From: Flavobacterium croceum DSM 17960
Lineage (GTDB): Bacteria; Bacteroidota; Bacteroidia; Flavobacteriales; Flavobacteriaceae
Assembly: GCF_002917885.1 (NCBI RefSeq)
Contig: NZ_PQNY01000007.1
Coordinates: 1 to 64,000, forward strand
Direction of reading: 5' to 3'
DNA: 64,000 nt
Under the pieces are notes generated by a model, which saw only the letters and a program-made list of their open reading frames with translations, was not told where the DNA came from and made no database searches. Below are positions 7,373-17,306 of this stretch, piece after piece. The translations under genes were made by a program, and so were the position numbers. Numbering within the stretch: the first letter of the stretch is position 1; every line of letters starts with the position of its first letter.

Positions 7373-8926
7373 ATGAATAAAGAATTAATCATCCGAAGTG
7401 GTGAAAATGCTGTAGATTTTGCCTTATTAAAAGATGGAAAACTCATTGAATTACATAAAGAAGAAGAAAAAAAATCGGGAGATTTTATCGTAGGTGATGT
7501 TTTTATTGCCAAGATAAGAAAACCTGTAGCTGGCTTAAATGCTGCTTTTGTAAATGTAGGCTTTGAAAAAGATGCCTTTTTACATTATCATGATTTAGGG
7601 CCGAATTTAACTTCTTATTTAAAATTCATAAAACTTGTAAGCGCAGGTAAAATAAAAGATTATTCACTCAAAAATTTTCCTTTTGAGCCAGAAATTGATA
7701 AAGATGGCTCTATTACAGATGTATTAAGTGCAAATCAATCGGTTTTAGTACAAGTGGTTAAAGAACCTATATCAACCAAAGGGCCTCGAATGAGTTCTGA
7801 ACTCTCATTTGCAGGAAGATATTTGGTGCTTGTGCCTTTTTCAGACAGAGTTTCTGTTTCACAAAAAATTGAATCTAGAGAAGAAAAAGATCGATTAAAA
7901 AAGCTAGTACAAGCTGTAAAACCTAAAGGATTTGGGGTTATTGTACGTACAGTAGCCGAAGGTAAAAGTGTTACCGATTTAGAAAAAGATTTGCAGTCAT
8001 TATTAAACAGATGGACTGCAATGTGTAAGAAATTACCAACTGCTCATCATCCGTCAAAAGTATTGAGCGAATTAAACAAAGCCTCTGCTATATTGCGAGA
8101 CGTGTTTAACGATACTTTTACAAGTATACAAGTAGATGATGAAGAGTTGTACCAAGAAACAAAGGACTATCTAGCCGAAATAGCTCCTGAAAAACAAAAT
8201 ATTGTTAAGCTTTATAAGTCTAATGATGTTCCAATTTTTGAGAAATATAGTATAGAACGACAAATTAAAACTTCTTTTGGTAGAACTGTATCGATGAGCA
8301 AAGGCGCTTATCTTATTATAGAACATACAGAAGCATTGCATGTAATTGATGTAAATAGCGGTAATCGTTCTAACAAAGCTACGAGCCAAGAAGATACTGC
8401 ACTAGAAGTAAACTTGATAGCCGCTGCCGAAATTGCTAGACAATTACGACTAAGAGATATGGGCGGCATTATTGTAGTGGATTTTATAGATATGCAAAAT
8501 CCAGACAATAGAAAAGTTTTATACGATTTCTTGAAAGAAGAAATGAGCGATGATAAAGCAAAACACAAAATATTACCTCCAAGTAAATTTGGTTTAGTAC
8601 AAATAACTAGACAAAGAGTACGCCCGGAAGTAAATATTGAAACTAGGGAAGAAAACCCTAACAACCATTTATCTGATGATATTGATGCACCTATATTAAT
8701 TGTAGACAAAATACATCATGATGTGGAACGATTATTACAAGACCATAAAAAAGTTGTACTTAATGTACACCCTTTTGTGGCAGCATACCTTACTAAAGGT
8801 TTTCCATCATTACGCACGAAATGGCTACTCGAGCATAAAAAATGGGTGAAAATTATACCTCGTGACGCTTACACGTATCTTGAATATCATTTTTTTGATA
8901 AACAAGGAAAAAAAATATCAAATTAA
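7373..8926 (+). CDS. rng: ribonuclease E/G family protein (RNase G)
   Basis: 517 residues, the length of RNase G rather than the longer RNase E. An N-terminal S1-type RNA-binding segment (GDVFIAKIRKPVAGLNAAFVNVG, about 41-63) is followed by the catalytic domain with VIDVNSGNRS (about 324-333) and GGIIVVDFIDM, whose aspartates bind the metal. The enzyme cuts single-stranded RNA, including rRNA precursors and mRNA, in the cytoplasm. It is monocistronic, with its own terminator, and lies downstream of HU and the basic small protein. Confidence 0.93.
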   Translation: MNKELIIRSGENAVDFALLKDGKLIELHKEEEKKSGDFIVGDVFIAKIRKPVAGLNAAFVNVGFEKDAFLHYHDLGPNLTSYLKFIKLVSAGKIKDYSLKNFPFEPEIDKDGSITDVLSANQSVLVQVVKEPISTKGPRMSSELSFAGRYLVLVPFSDRVSVSQKIESREEKDRLKKLVQAVKPKGFGVIVRTVAEGKSVTDLEKDLQSLLNRWTAMCKKLPTAHHPSKVLSELNKASAILRDVFNDTFTSIQVDDEELYQETKDYLAEIAPEKQNIVKLYKSNDVPIFEKYSIERQIKTSFGRTVSMSKGAYLIIEHTEALHVIDVNSGNRSNKATSQEDTALEVNLIAAAEIARQLRLRDMGGIIVVDFIDMQNPDNRKVLYDFLKEEMSDDKAKHKILPPSKFGLVQITRQRVRPEVNIETREENPNNHLSDDIDAPILIVDKIHHDVERLLQDHKKVVLNVHPFVAAYLTKGFPSLRTKWLLEHKKWVKIIPRDAYTYLEYHFFDKQGKKISN

Positions 8927-8953
8927 TTCTAGCGATAGAACTACAGCAAAAAC

Positions 8954-8987
8954 AAACCGCCTTTCAAAATGATTGGCGGTTTTTTTT
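8954..8987. terminator. Terminator between rng and pbpC (convergent genes)
   Basis: AAACCGCC (8954-8961) pairs with GGCGGTTT (8975-8982) and is followed by a T-run. The A-rich left side also makes it usable from the minus strand, where it would close pbpC. Confidence 0.85.
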
Positions 8988-8993
8988 ATGGTT

Positions 8994-11366
8994 TTATTCT
9001 CTTACAAACTCTACTTTACGCCTTATTTCATTACCCAACGCATCTACAACAACTATTGTATGTGTGCCTGTTGAAGCCTCTATTGCCATTTCGTGAAAGG
9101 TTTGTGTAATTCCTTTGTAAACATTGTCTACATACCAATAAAGTTTTGATTCTTTATTGGAACAAGCTACCTTAAAAATTACAGGTTGTATGGTACTACT
9201 AAAATTTTTTGTTAAATATATCTTACTATTTGTTTTAGGATAAATAAAGTCCATACTGTGTTGCGGTAAAACAATACAATCGGGTCTAAAAGGCGGTAAT
9301 GGTTTGTAATCTATATGTAAACTTTTGTAATACCACTCCATAACAGGTGGTAGTACAAACCATTTTTTACTGATAATATTGTCTACACTTTCACAACTAC
9401 TATTTACTTGGTATTGCTCGCTATAATCAAGGTGTACTAATTTGTGATACGGACAAACACTTGTTTTTTTTCCATTTCGAGTAATAAGTTGTTTTGTTTT
9501 TGGGCAATCATCTTGTGCCAAATGTCCACTTTGAGCGCATACTTCGGCATATTCTAAATCATTTAATGGTGTTTGAAACCATCCTGTTTTGGGCAATGTA
9601 TTAAAAACATCAAACAATATTGGTGCTGCGCTTTCTATTCCAGTAAGTTGTGGTCTTCCTTCGCCAGAAGCATTACCTACCCATACTCCTACTACATACC
9701 TAGAATTGGTTCCGATAGCCCAAGCGTCTCTATTGCCAAAACTTGTTCCTGTTTTCCACGCAAGTTGTAAAGCAGAATCGTAAAATTTCCAAGCTTCATC
9801 TCCTTGTGGTCTATTAACTTCTTTCATAGCATTATAAGTAAGGTATATTGAGCCTGCTCCTACTATGTTTTTTTCGTTAGAATTATGTCCGTAATCTTGC
9901 TGAAATCCTTTTACAATATTTAATTCTGCGAATTCTTTAGTTCTATATTCATGTGTTTGATTGTAATAATTTAATGTTGATGTAAGATTGGCATACGTTC
10001 TACACAAATCCCAAAGATTACTTTCTGCTCCTCCTAAAATGAGTGAAAGACCATAATGATCGGGGTGTTTATTAATGTTTTTAAGTTTATATTGTTGAAG
10101 TGTTTCATAAAACTTGTAAACACCATGCTCTTGCAACATTAACACCGAAGGGATATTTAAAGAACGAGACAAAGCACGTTGCGCAGGTACAGCACCATCG
10201 TAAGTAAAATTGAAATTTTGAGGTGCATAACCCGATATTTGAGTAGGAATATCGGCCACAAGAGTATTGGGTAAAATTTCTCCTTCGTCGAGCATAGAGG
10301 CAAATAGTAAAGGTTTTAATACGCTACCTGTACTTCGTGGAGCTGTAATAATATCGACATCTTTATCATGAAGCAAATCGGTAGGTGCATTGCCAACATA
10401 ACTTACAACATCTCTATTTTTTATATCAATAACCAAAATGGCTAAATTGTGTACTTCATTTTGCTTGTATTGATTGTAATAGTAACTCGCTATTTGGTTT
10501 ACCCTGTTTTGCAAATTGACATCGATAGTCGTAGTAATTTTTTCACCTTGATGTGTTTTAGCTACTTTATGTAATAAATGTGATGCAATTTGAGGCAAAT
10601 TATACGGTTTTTGTGGCAGAGGTTCTTGCATCGATAATTCTAAGGTTGTTTTATCTATAACATGCTCTTGATATAACTTTTGTAATAAGGCATTGCGCTT
10701 TTTAAGTAATATCTCTTGATTTTTACCCGGGTATATTAGGCGAGGAGCATTGGGTAAAACGGCAAGAGTTGCGCTTTCTGCCCAAGATAATTGATGTGGT
10801 TGTACCCCAAAATACCTCCACGATGCCATTTCTAAGCCCACAACATTTCCGCCAAAAGGAGCATGAGCAGCATACAACTCTATTATTTTATTTTTAGAAT
10901 AACGAAATTCCAATCGAGTTGCTAAAACAATCTCAATAAACTTTTCAAAATAAGTTCGCTTTTGATTTTTTCTAGAAAGCCTTATTACTTGCTGCGTTAA
11001 TGTACTTCCGCCTCTAACTACTCTCCCTGCCTTTTGGTTTTGGCGCAACGCTTTATATATCGCTACAGGATTAAACCCCCAATGATGAAAAAAATGCTCG
11101 TCTTCGTAATACACAATACATTTTTTAAATTTATCAGGAATACTATCATTGGCAGGGAAACGCCATTGCCCATCAGAAGCTATTTTAGCGGCTAATAAAT
11201 CACCTTTACTACTTTCTATTACAGTAGCATAAGGCTCTTGAAAAAGAGTTCTTGGCAATGAAAAATAATAGAATAACAAAATCAAACATAGTGCAGTAGA
11301 TTTTTTTTTGTTACGTAAAATCCATTGCCTGATGTTGTAAACTAAACGTTTTAATACGACTATCAT
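8994..11366 (-). CDS. pbpC: penicillin-binding protein 1C (peptidoglycan glycosyltransferase/transpeptidase)
   Basis: 790 residues. A membrane anchor lies at about 22-38. The GT51 glycosyltransferase domain carries the catalytic motif EDEHFFHHWG (Glu88) and RGGSTLTQQV. The transpeptidase domain has S348-V-L-K351, S402-L-N404 and K538-T-G540. A C-terminal PBP1C-type domain fills 690-790. It polymerises and cross-links peptidoglycan on the periplasmic face. It follows the alpha-2-macroglobulin gene on the same strand with a 49 bp gap; this pairing is conserved in many Gram-negative bacteria and suggests a joint role in envelope protection and repair. Confidence 0.94.
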   Translation of the reverse strand: MIVVLKRLVYNIRQWILRNKKKSTALCLILLFYYFSLPRTLFQEPYATVIESSKGDLLAAKIASDGQWRFPANDSIPDKFKKCIVYYEDEHFFHHWGFNPVAIYKALRQNQKAGRVVRGGSTLTQQVIRLSRKNQKRTYFEKFIEIVLATRLEFRYSKNKIIELYAAHAPFGGNVVGLEMASWRYFGVQPHQLSWAESATLAVLPNAPRLIYPGKNQEILLKKRNALLQKLYQEHVIDKTTLELSMQEPLPQKPYNLPQIASHLLHKVAKTHQGEKITTTIDVNLQNRVNQIASYYYNQYKQNEVHNLAILVIDIKNRDVVSYVGNAPTDLLHDKDVDIITAPRSTGSVLKPLLFASMLDEGEILPNTLVADIPTQISGYAPQNFNFTYDGAVPAQRALSRSLNIPSVLMLQEHGVYKFYETLQQYKLKNINKHPDHYGLSLILGGAESNLWDLCRTYANLTSTLNYYNQTHEYRTKEFAELNIVKGFQQDYGHNSNEKNIVGAGSIYLTYNAMKEVNRPQGDEAWKFYDSALQLAWKTGTSFGNRDAWAIGTNSRYVVGVWVGNASGEGRPQLTGIESAAPILFDVFNTLPKTGWFQTPLNDLEYAEVCAQSGHLAQDDCPKTKQLITRNGKKTSVCPYHKLVHLDYSEQYQVNSSCESVDNIISKKWFVLPPVMEWYYKSLHIDYKPLPPFRPDCIVLPQHSMDFIYPKTNSKIYLTKNFSSTIQPVIFKVACSNKESKLYWYVDNVYKGITQTFHEMAIEASTGTHTIVVVDALGNEIRRKVEFVRE

Positions 11367-11375
11367 ATTTTTAAT

Positions 11376-11405
11376 ATACCGAATAGGTTAAACCCTATTC
11401 GGTAT
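11376..11405 (-). terminator. Hairpin between the alpha-2-macroglobulin gene and pbpC
   Basis: ATACCGAATAGG (11376-11387) pairs with CCTATTCGGTAT (11394-11405). The minus-strand side after the stem is only A/T-mixed without a long T-run, so it may attenuate or process the transcript rather than stop it fully. Confidence 0.5.
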
Positions 11406-11415
11406 TTGTATTCAA

Positions 11416-14400
11416 TTATTTTACAACTTCAACCCATTGTCCTTTTGTTCTCGCTAAGAAATCATGATCATACATAGCCTCACATTGTAAACCTGGTAAA
11501 TAATATTTTCCAAGATAAGACGCATTGAGTAAAAGCTTGAATGTTCTAGTTTCGTTTGCTTTTAGTCCAAAATAGTAATTGGCTCTATCATCACGAATAT
11601 CTATATAATCGGCAACATTTTCGGTAGCATTGCCAAACTCGGTATATCTTGTATTAACAATTTCAAATCCAGATGGCAAAATTTGAGTAAGTGCCACATT
11701 AGGCACAAATTCATTTTTATGATTTGTTAATGTTACTTCAGCTATAAACTCCGTTCCTTGTGCAATTTTAGTTACATCTATTTTAGTGCCTTTTCTGTCT
11801 TTAAAAATAATATTGGCCGCCAAGTTATACTGAATAGGTTGTTCTTTTCCAACTGGCAAAATACCACTATTTGTTATTCTAATGTATATTGTATTGCTTT
11901 TATTGTTTTTAATCGTTAAGGCATTGCTACCAGAAGATACGATCAAAGTTCTTTGTGCTAAAGCTTTGTTTGATGTTATAACATTTGGTTTTTTTGCATT
12001 AGTATAAGACACAGCAATGCCTTTTCCTCCATTAAATTTGGCAAATTTTGCCATAGCATTTAAAGCATACGCCGTTGTTTGTGTGCTCATCCAAGTATCG
12101 CTAGAAAGATTTCTTGCAAGTTTGGTTGCCATAGTAAATGCTTTTTGCTTTTGACCCAATAATAGTAAGGTTTCCAATGTCATTGCTCTATTTCTATCGG
12201 CAGAACCGTAATAATAATATACTTGTTCGTTGGTTTCGTCTATAGAAGACTTACTGAGTAATGCTAAACCTATATTATTTTGCTTAATAAGTGCATAGGT
12301 AGCTGCCAATCTAATTTTTGCCTCGTTGCCTATACCTTTTGTTTCCCGCAAACGGTTCATAGAAGGCAAGTCTGGGCTACCTGCCAAAGCTAAAGTATAC
12401 AATCTATAGGCTTGAGCTAAATCGGTTTGGTATCGACCTTCAAAATGCCATTGTTTTGCCATTTTTTGTTGGTATCCAATCCATTTTTGTTTAAATCCAA
12501 CAGGAATAACATAGCCTTTGGTTTCTGCTTCAATTAAAAAATGTCCTGCATAACTACTACCCCAATCATCGGCTTCATGTAGGCCTTGCCAATAGCTAAA
12601 TCCGCCATTTGCCAATTGAAAGCCAGCTAATTTTTGAATACCTGCCGTTACATTTTTTTGAATTGTAGCTTTTTTTGAAGCATCTAAATCAATAACATCT
12701 GAAAGGTACAACTGCGGAAATACAGAAGATGTAGTTTGTTCTACACAACCATGAGGATATTGTATAAGATAGTCCAAACGTCTGCCAAAATCAATTGTTG
12801 GCATCGATGAAACTTCGAGCATTGCTTTATTACTTCCAACTACGCCAAATGTTGTCCAATTTATTGTTTTAGTGCTATTTGGTTCTAAAATCACATCTGT
12901 ATACGTATGAGTAACAGGGTTTGGATTAAATACATCGACCTCTACATCATATACCGATTTTTCTTTGCCAGAGGTGGCTATAATTTGTATTTTTCCAATG
13001 CCTGAAATGTTGCCTACATTTAGATTAAAAAACGCCATTTTTTCATCGGGTGTTGGAAAAGAAAGTTTTTGAGTAGTATTTCCTATTACTCTAACGGCAT
13101 TGTTTGTTTTTATTTGAAGCGTAACATTTTTTACATGATTTTCCATTGCAAATACTGTTACTGGTAATGTTACATTTTCTGAAGGCGATATTTTTCTAGG
13201 TAAAGAAGCCAAAACCATCAATGGACTGCGTACTGCTGTTGTTTTTTCTGCTGCTCCATAAGCATTTTTCTCTGCATTTGCCGCTACAACCATAGTCCGA
13301 ACAGAACCTATATATTTTGGCAATTTAATAGTGTGTGTTTTACTTCCTCCATCTAGTTTAAAAGGACCTAAAAACATTACTACAGGTTTAAATCTATTTG
13401 CTTTTTTGGCTTTGCCTCCTCCTAAATCTTCATCACCACCAATACTAAATACTTGGTTAACTTTACCTCCATAGGCACCAATTACATCGTCGTAAATATC
13501 CCAAGTACGCACACCTAAGGCTTCGCGTGAGTAAAAACTTTCCCAAGCATTTGGAGTTTTAAAACGAGTTAAATCGAGTAAACCTTCATCAACTACAGCA
13601 ATGGTATACGTCATGGCTTTGCCATTTTTTTCGGAAACTTTAATATTTACAGATTGTTCAGGCTTCAAAACGTTGGGCATTGTAATTTGAGGCTCAAGAA
13701 CTGTACTTTTGTCTGTAACTTCGATAGGTACAATGCCATACATACGAATAGGAGAGTCGTTTTTTGTATTGGCATGAGGCTGTAATAAACTAATATTAAT
13801 GTACACATTTGGTGCCATGTCGGCAGTGATTGGCAACTCTACTGTTGTTTCTCCTTTTTGTGTTTTTGTCCAAAGTGTTTTAACTACTTTTGACCCATTT
13901 TCTATAGAAATTAAAGCTCTGCCTCCTGCACTAGAAGGGAAGAAAATTTTTGCGGTTTGTCCTACACTATACTCTTTTTTATCGGTATTAAAACGTAGCA
14001 TGGTTGCTTCTTGTCCATCTGTATTTCTTGAACGTGAAGACCAATATGGATAATCTATAAACACTTTTTGTCCTGCGGCATGACCTCCGTTGGAATCATA
14101 AACTCTTATCAAGTAACTTCCCCAATCGTCTTCGGGTACCGAAAAAGCCACGCTTCCTTTCCCTGAAGCATCGGTATTAATACGAAATAATTTGTAGGCT
14201 GTTGTAGCACTAGAACTATTGTAACTTGATAAGTTATCGTTTGAAGCATCCCACCACCAACGAGATTCCATCTTATAAACGCGCACTTCCAAATTTTTAA
14301 CCGAAACGGGGGTGCCCGTTTCTGAAAGTGACACCACATCAAAACGATTCACTTTGCCTGTTTCTATAAGTCCGTACTTGTTAGGCTCTGGTGTTTTTAA

Positions 14401-17094
14401 TCCCACATATACTTTATATGGCGAATAATTCATTGAAGCAACATCGGTACTTACATCGCCTCCTTGCTCGTAAACTTTAGTTATAAAAGCAGCTTTGAGC
14501 ATACCAGGAGCTTGACCTTGTATATGCGGATTTATAGAAATTGAAGCCCTACCGTTTGCATCTACTTTTCCTGAAAACACATTTACTTCTTCAGTAGAAA
14601 AATTTCGAGTAGGATCGTCAAATACATAATTAGAATATCCTTTAAAGGTTGTAACTTGTTGAGAAAATTTTGCTTGAACTTCTGTTTTCAAATCTTTTGC
14701 TACTGCTCCATGTAACCACAAAACTTGTATGTTATTGCTATTATTTTTACCTGCCGAAAGTAATCCTTGGTTAAAACTATTTTTAATTTTTAAACGGTTT
14801 GGCTTAATGGTTTCAACCTTTATGCTTTTGTAAAAATGTGCGCCACCTACACTTACCATTGCTTCCCAATTACCTGTAGGTGATTCGGGTTGTGTAGGCA
14901 CTGTAAATGTATAATGGTTTAAAGCATTTTTTACTTGAACGGTTTGGTATGTTGTTTTGCCACTAGGATCATTCAATCGGAACTTAATAGGATGGTTTTC
15001 TGGTATTTTATTACTATTATCGTTTAATATGAATGATAAATACATCGTGTCGCCAGGACGCCAAACACCTCTTTCTCCGTAAATATATCCTTTAATTCCT
15101 TTTTCGAGTGTAGCACCAGATACATCAAAGTTACTTACAGACAAAGACAACTCATCGTCCATTTTTACATAGGTAGTTTGTGTACCTTTATTTACAATAG
15201 CAAAATAGGTCATTTTTTCTAAATCGAAACTTGCCATTCCATCACCATCTGTAGAACCTTCGGCTATTTTTTGTTGTTGATAATTATACAATTCTACTTT
15301 TGCACCCGAAACAGGATTCGTCGAAATGATATCGCTTACAGCAATAGTTACCGATTTGTTGTTGCCTCTTTTTGCAATAACACCTAAGTCTGACGCAAGT
15401 ACATTTGCCCCTACTCTAGTGTTATAATAATAGTAATCGGTACATGGATCTTGGCTTTGTCTCCACTCATAATCTTCTTCATAGTAATAATCGTAACCAT
15501 AACCACTGTAATTTACATCGTCTTCGTTTTCTTCTTCGTCATCTGTATTTGTAGATGTTTCTTCATTGCCTGCTGTACATTTGTATAAAGAATATTTCTT
15601 TTTAAACGAAAACTCTACGCGGTATATAGCTCCTGGTTCTGGCTTTATTATTTTTGAAATATCTAATGCGTAAACATTCCACTTTGAATAATCTAAAAGG
15701 TTGTTTTGTTTGAGTTCTAGCGTAGATTTGGCAATTGGTTGGCTTACTTTTCTAAGATTTTGTGTGCCGTTTAAATCGTTGTCTTGTAAAAATTGTAATA
15801 CATTGTTTTGATAAATTTTATAAATTTTAACGTCTACCGATTTTAAATTGGCAGCTTCAAAATTTATCTTCAAATTTGACGAGCTAGGTAAAATCGTTCC
15901 GTTTTTTAAAAATCGAACGGCTGGTTTTATCGCATCAAACTGAATTTTTTCGGAATAATTATTTTGCATTTTAGTGCCAAATTCATTTTGAATTCCTTGA
16001 AATATTTCTACATTTTTTAATCCAGAAAAAGACTGTCCTTCATCTGAATTTTCTACAGGTTGTACCACATCTTGCGGTTCGTATACAGCTACCGCTGCAG
16101 TATCTACGGCAACAGTTACCGAATCTACTACCGCAATTGTACTATCTACTACGGCTGTTTCTACTGGAGTTGCTTGTTGTATTTGTTGTTTGTCTTCAGG
16201 GCGTGTATTGTCAAAAAATACTTTAAGAACATTGCCCATAGTGGCAAATTTTAAATTATCGGTATTTTCTATATTGACTAGACCTTTAAAATCTTGATCT
16301 TTTTTTAGTCTATCTGAAAAATTGATAAGTAAAGATTGATTGTTCTCATCTCCAATTTTTACACTTAATACTTTAAAATCGTTTTTGCCCGGAATTTCAA
16401 TGGTAGTTTCACCTTCCTGATCATCAATATCGGCAGCATCTCCATCCCATTTAAGTTCGACTTCGCTAGTAGCATCAAAGCGTTGAATACTATCTATCAT
16501 AAACTTAAATTCTGTTTTTGTACTTGCAGCTTTATCAAAAATTATTTTTAAATCATCTCCGTTTTGTGTAGCTTCTATAAGTTTTTTTGCCTCATCAAAA
16601 TCTAAATCATCTGCAGTTTTTAGCTTTCCATATTGATAATAATAGTCTTGACTATACGATTGCAAATCTTCTGTTGTAACGGTAAAGTCTTGTTTGATTG
16701 TTTTAAAAGAGAAGTTAAATTTTTGAAGCTCTTCTTTTGGAACATTTGTAATTTTAGTTAAATCTAAAGTGATTTGATATAACGTGTTTTGATCTAGCTT
16801 TTTTTTAGGAATAAAAGCTATGGTATTGTTGGATAATGCTATAACTTTTCCGCTTACACTAGGCGATATGTCAAAAATATCTTCATCTAATTCTTGATTG
16901 AGTTTCCAATCGTTTTTATTGAAAGCCAATTGAACTCTAATATCTGAATTTACAGACTGAAACCCCGAAGTAAAGCCCGAAATATAATCTTTAAATAAAG
17001 AAGCGTCAGAATCAAAATCGGCAGCCGATTTTTTAGAACAAGAATGCAATACAAATATTGCCAAGAACAAAATGAGTGACTTAAGGGTTTTCAT
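11416..17094 (-). CDS. alpha-2-macroglobulin family lipoprotein with thioester
   Basis: 1892 residues, normal for large bacterial alpha-2-macroglobulins. A lipoprotein signal peptide ends at Cys19 (VLHSCSKKS). Macroglobulin beta-sandwich domains follow, with a GVWRPGDTMYLSF segment near 690. The thioester motif C1450-VEQ lies in YPHGCVEQTTSS, so the covalent trap is intact, followed by the alpha/alpha-toroid with repeated LAGFQLANGGFSYW-like turns and a receptor-like C-terminus. These proteins are thought to trap attacking proteases in the periplasm. An acidic, Tyr-rich insert lies near 518-570. Upstream of pbpC on the same strand, as in E. coli-type loci. Confidence 0.93.
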   Translation of the reverse strand: MKTLKSLILFLAIFVLHSCSKKSAADFDSDASLFKDYISGFTSGFQSVNSDIRVQLAFNKNDWKLNQELDEDIFDISPSVSGKVIALSNNTIAFIPKKKLDQNTLYQITLDLTKITNVPKEELQKFNFSFKTIKQDFTVTTEDLQSYSQDYYYQYGKLKTADDLDFDEAKKLIEATQNGDDLKIIFDKAASTKTEFKFMIDSIQRFDATSEVELKWDGDAADIDDQEGETTIEIPGKNDFKVLSVKIGDENNQSLLINFSDRLKKDQDFKGLVNIENTDNLKFATMGNVLKVFFDNTRPEDKQQIQQATPVETAVVDSTIAVVDSVTVAVDTAAVAVYEPQDVVQPVENSDEGQSFSGLKNVEIFQGIQNEFGTKMQNNYSEKIQFDAIKPAVRFLKNGTILPSSSNLKINFEAANLKSVDVKIYKIYQNNVLQFLQDNDLNGTQNLRKVSQPIAKSTLELKQNNLLDYSKWNVYALDISKIIKPEPGAIYRVEFSFKKKYSLYKCTAGNEETSTNTDDEEENEDDVNYSGYGYDYYYEEDYEWRQSQDPCTDYYYYNTRVGANVLASDLGVIAKRGNNKSVTIAVSDIISTNPVSGAKVELYNYQQQKIAEGSTDGDGMASFDLEKMTYFAIVNKGTQTTYVKMDDELSLSVSNFDVSGATLEKGIKGYIYGERGVWRPGDTMYLSFILNDNSNKIPENHPIKFRLNDPSGKTTYQTVQVKNALNHYTFTVPTQPESPTGNWEAMVSVGGAHFYKSIKVETIKPNRLKIKNSFNQGLLSAGKNNSNNIQVLWLHGAVAKDLKTEVQAKFSQQVTTFKGYSNYVFDDPTRNFSTEEVNVFSGKVDANGRASISINPHIQGQAPGMLKAAFITKVYEQGGDVSTDVASMNYSPYKVYVGLKTPEPNKYGLIETGKVNRFDVVSLSETGTPVSVKNLEVRVYKMESRWWWDASNDNLSSYNSSSATTAYKLFRINTDASGKGSVAFSVPEDDWGSYLIRVYDSNGGHAAGQKVFIDYPYWSSRSRNTDGQEATMLRFNTDKKEYSVGQTAKIFFPSSAGGRALISIENGSKVVKTLWTKTQKGETTVELPITADMAPNVYINISLLQPHANTKNDSPIRMYGIVPIEVTDKSTVLEPQITMPNVLKPEQSVNIKVSEKNGKAMTYTIAVVDEGLLDLTRFKTPNAWESFYSREALGVRTWDIYDDVIGAYGGKVNQVFSIGGDEDLGGGKAKKANRFKPVVMFLGPFKLDGGSKTHTIKLPKYIGSVRTMVVAANAEKNAYGAAEKTTAVRSPLMVLASLPRKISPSENVTLPVTVFAMENHVKNVTLQIKTNNAVRVIGNTTQKLSFPTPDEKMAFFNLNVGNISGIGKIQIIATSGKEKSVYDVEVDVFNPNPVTHTYTDVILEPNSTKTINWTTFGVVGSNKAMLEVSSMPTIDFGRRLDYLIQYPHGCVEQTTSSVFPQLYLSDVIDLDASKKATIQKNVTAGIQKLAGFQLANGGFSYWQGLHEADDWGSSYAGHFLIEAETKGYVIPVGFKQKWIGYQQKMAKQWHFEGRYQTDLAQAYRLYTLALAGSPDLPSMNRLRETKGIGNEAKIRLAATYALIKQNNIGLALLSKSSIDETNEQVYYYYGSADRNRAMTLETLLLLGQKQKAFTMATKLARNLSSDTWMSTQTTAYALNAMAKFAKFNGGKGIAVSYTNAKKPNVITSNKALAQRTLIVSSGSNALTIKNNKSNTIYIRITNSGILPVGKEQPIQYNLAANIIFKDRKGTKIDVTKIAQGTEFIAEVTLTNHKNEFVPNVALTQILPSGFEIVNTRYTEFGNATENVADYIDIRDDRANYYFGLKANETRTFKLLLNASYLGKYYLPGLQCEAMYDHDFLARTKGQWVEVVK

Positions 17095-17251
17095 AAATTT
17101 AGGAAAAAGAGTTTGATTTTACTTAAAACAACAGATGCAATAATTAAACCAATAACTGAATATTAATAAAAATTATTGTAGTAAATGTAGGATATTTTTT
17201 AACAAGAAATACTTGCATAAAAAATTAATTTTCAAACCATAACAAATACAT

Positions 17252-17278
17252 AAAGGCTACCCTATTTGGGTAGCCTTT
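17252..17278 (-). terminator. Terminator of the adhesin-porP-ompA operon
   Basis: AAAGGCTACCC (17252-17262) pairs with GGGTAGCCTTT (17268-17278). It lies 28 bases beyond the ompA-like stop codon on the minus strand. The T-run is short, but the 11-bp stem is strong. The rest of the 17095-17306 gap shows no gene. Confidence 0.7.
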
Positions 17279-17306
17279 ATGAAAATTTAAAATACTTATT
17301 AAAGTA

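Noticed and set aside
13799..14342. ORFs on both strands inside the alpha-2-macroglobulin gene
   Set aside because: Out-of-frame shadows of one long gene with intact family motifs throughout.
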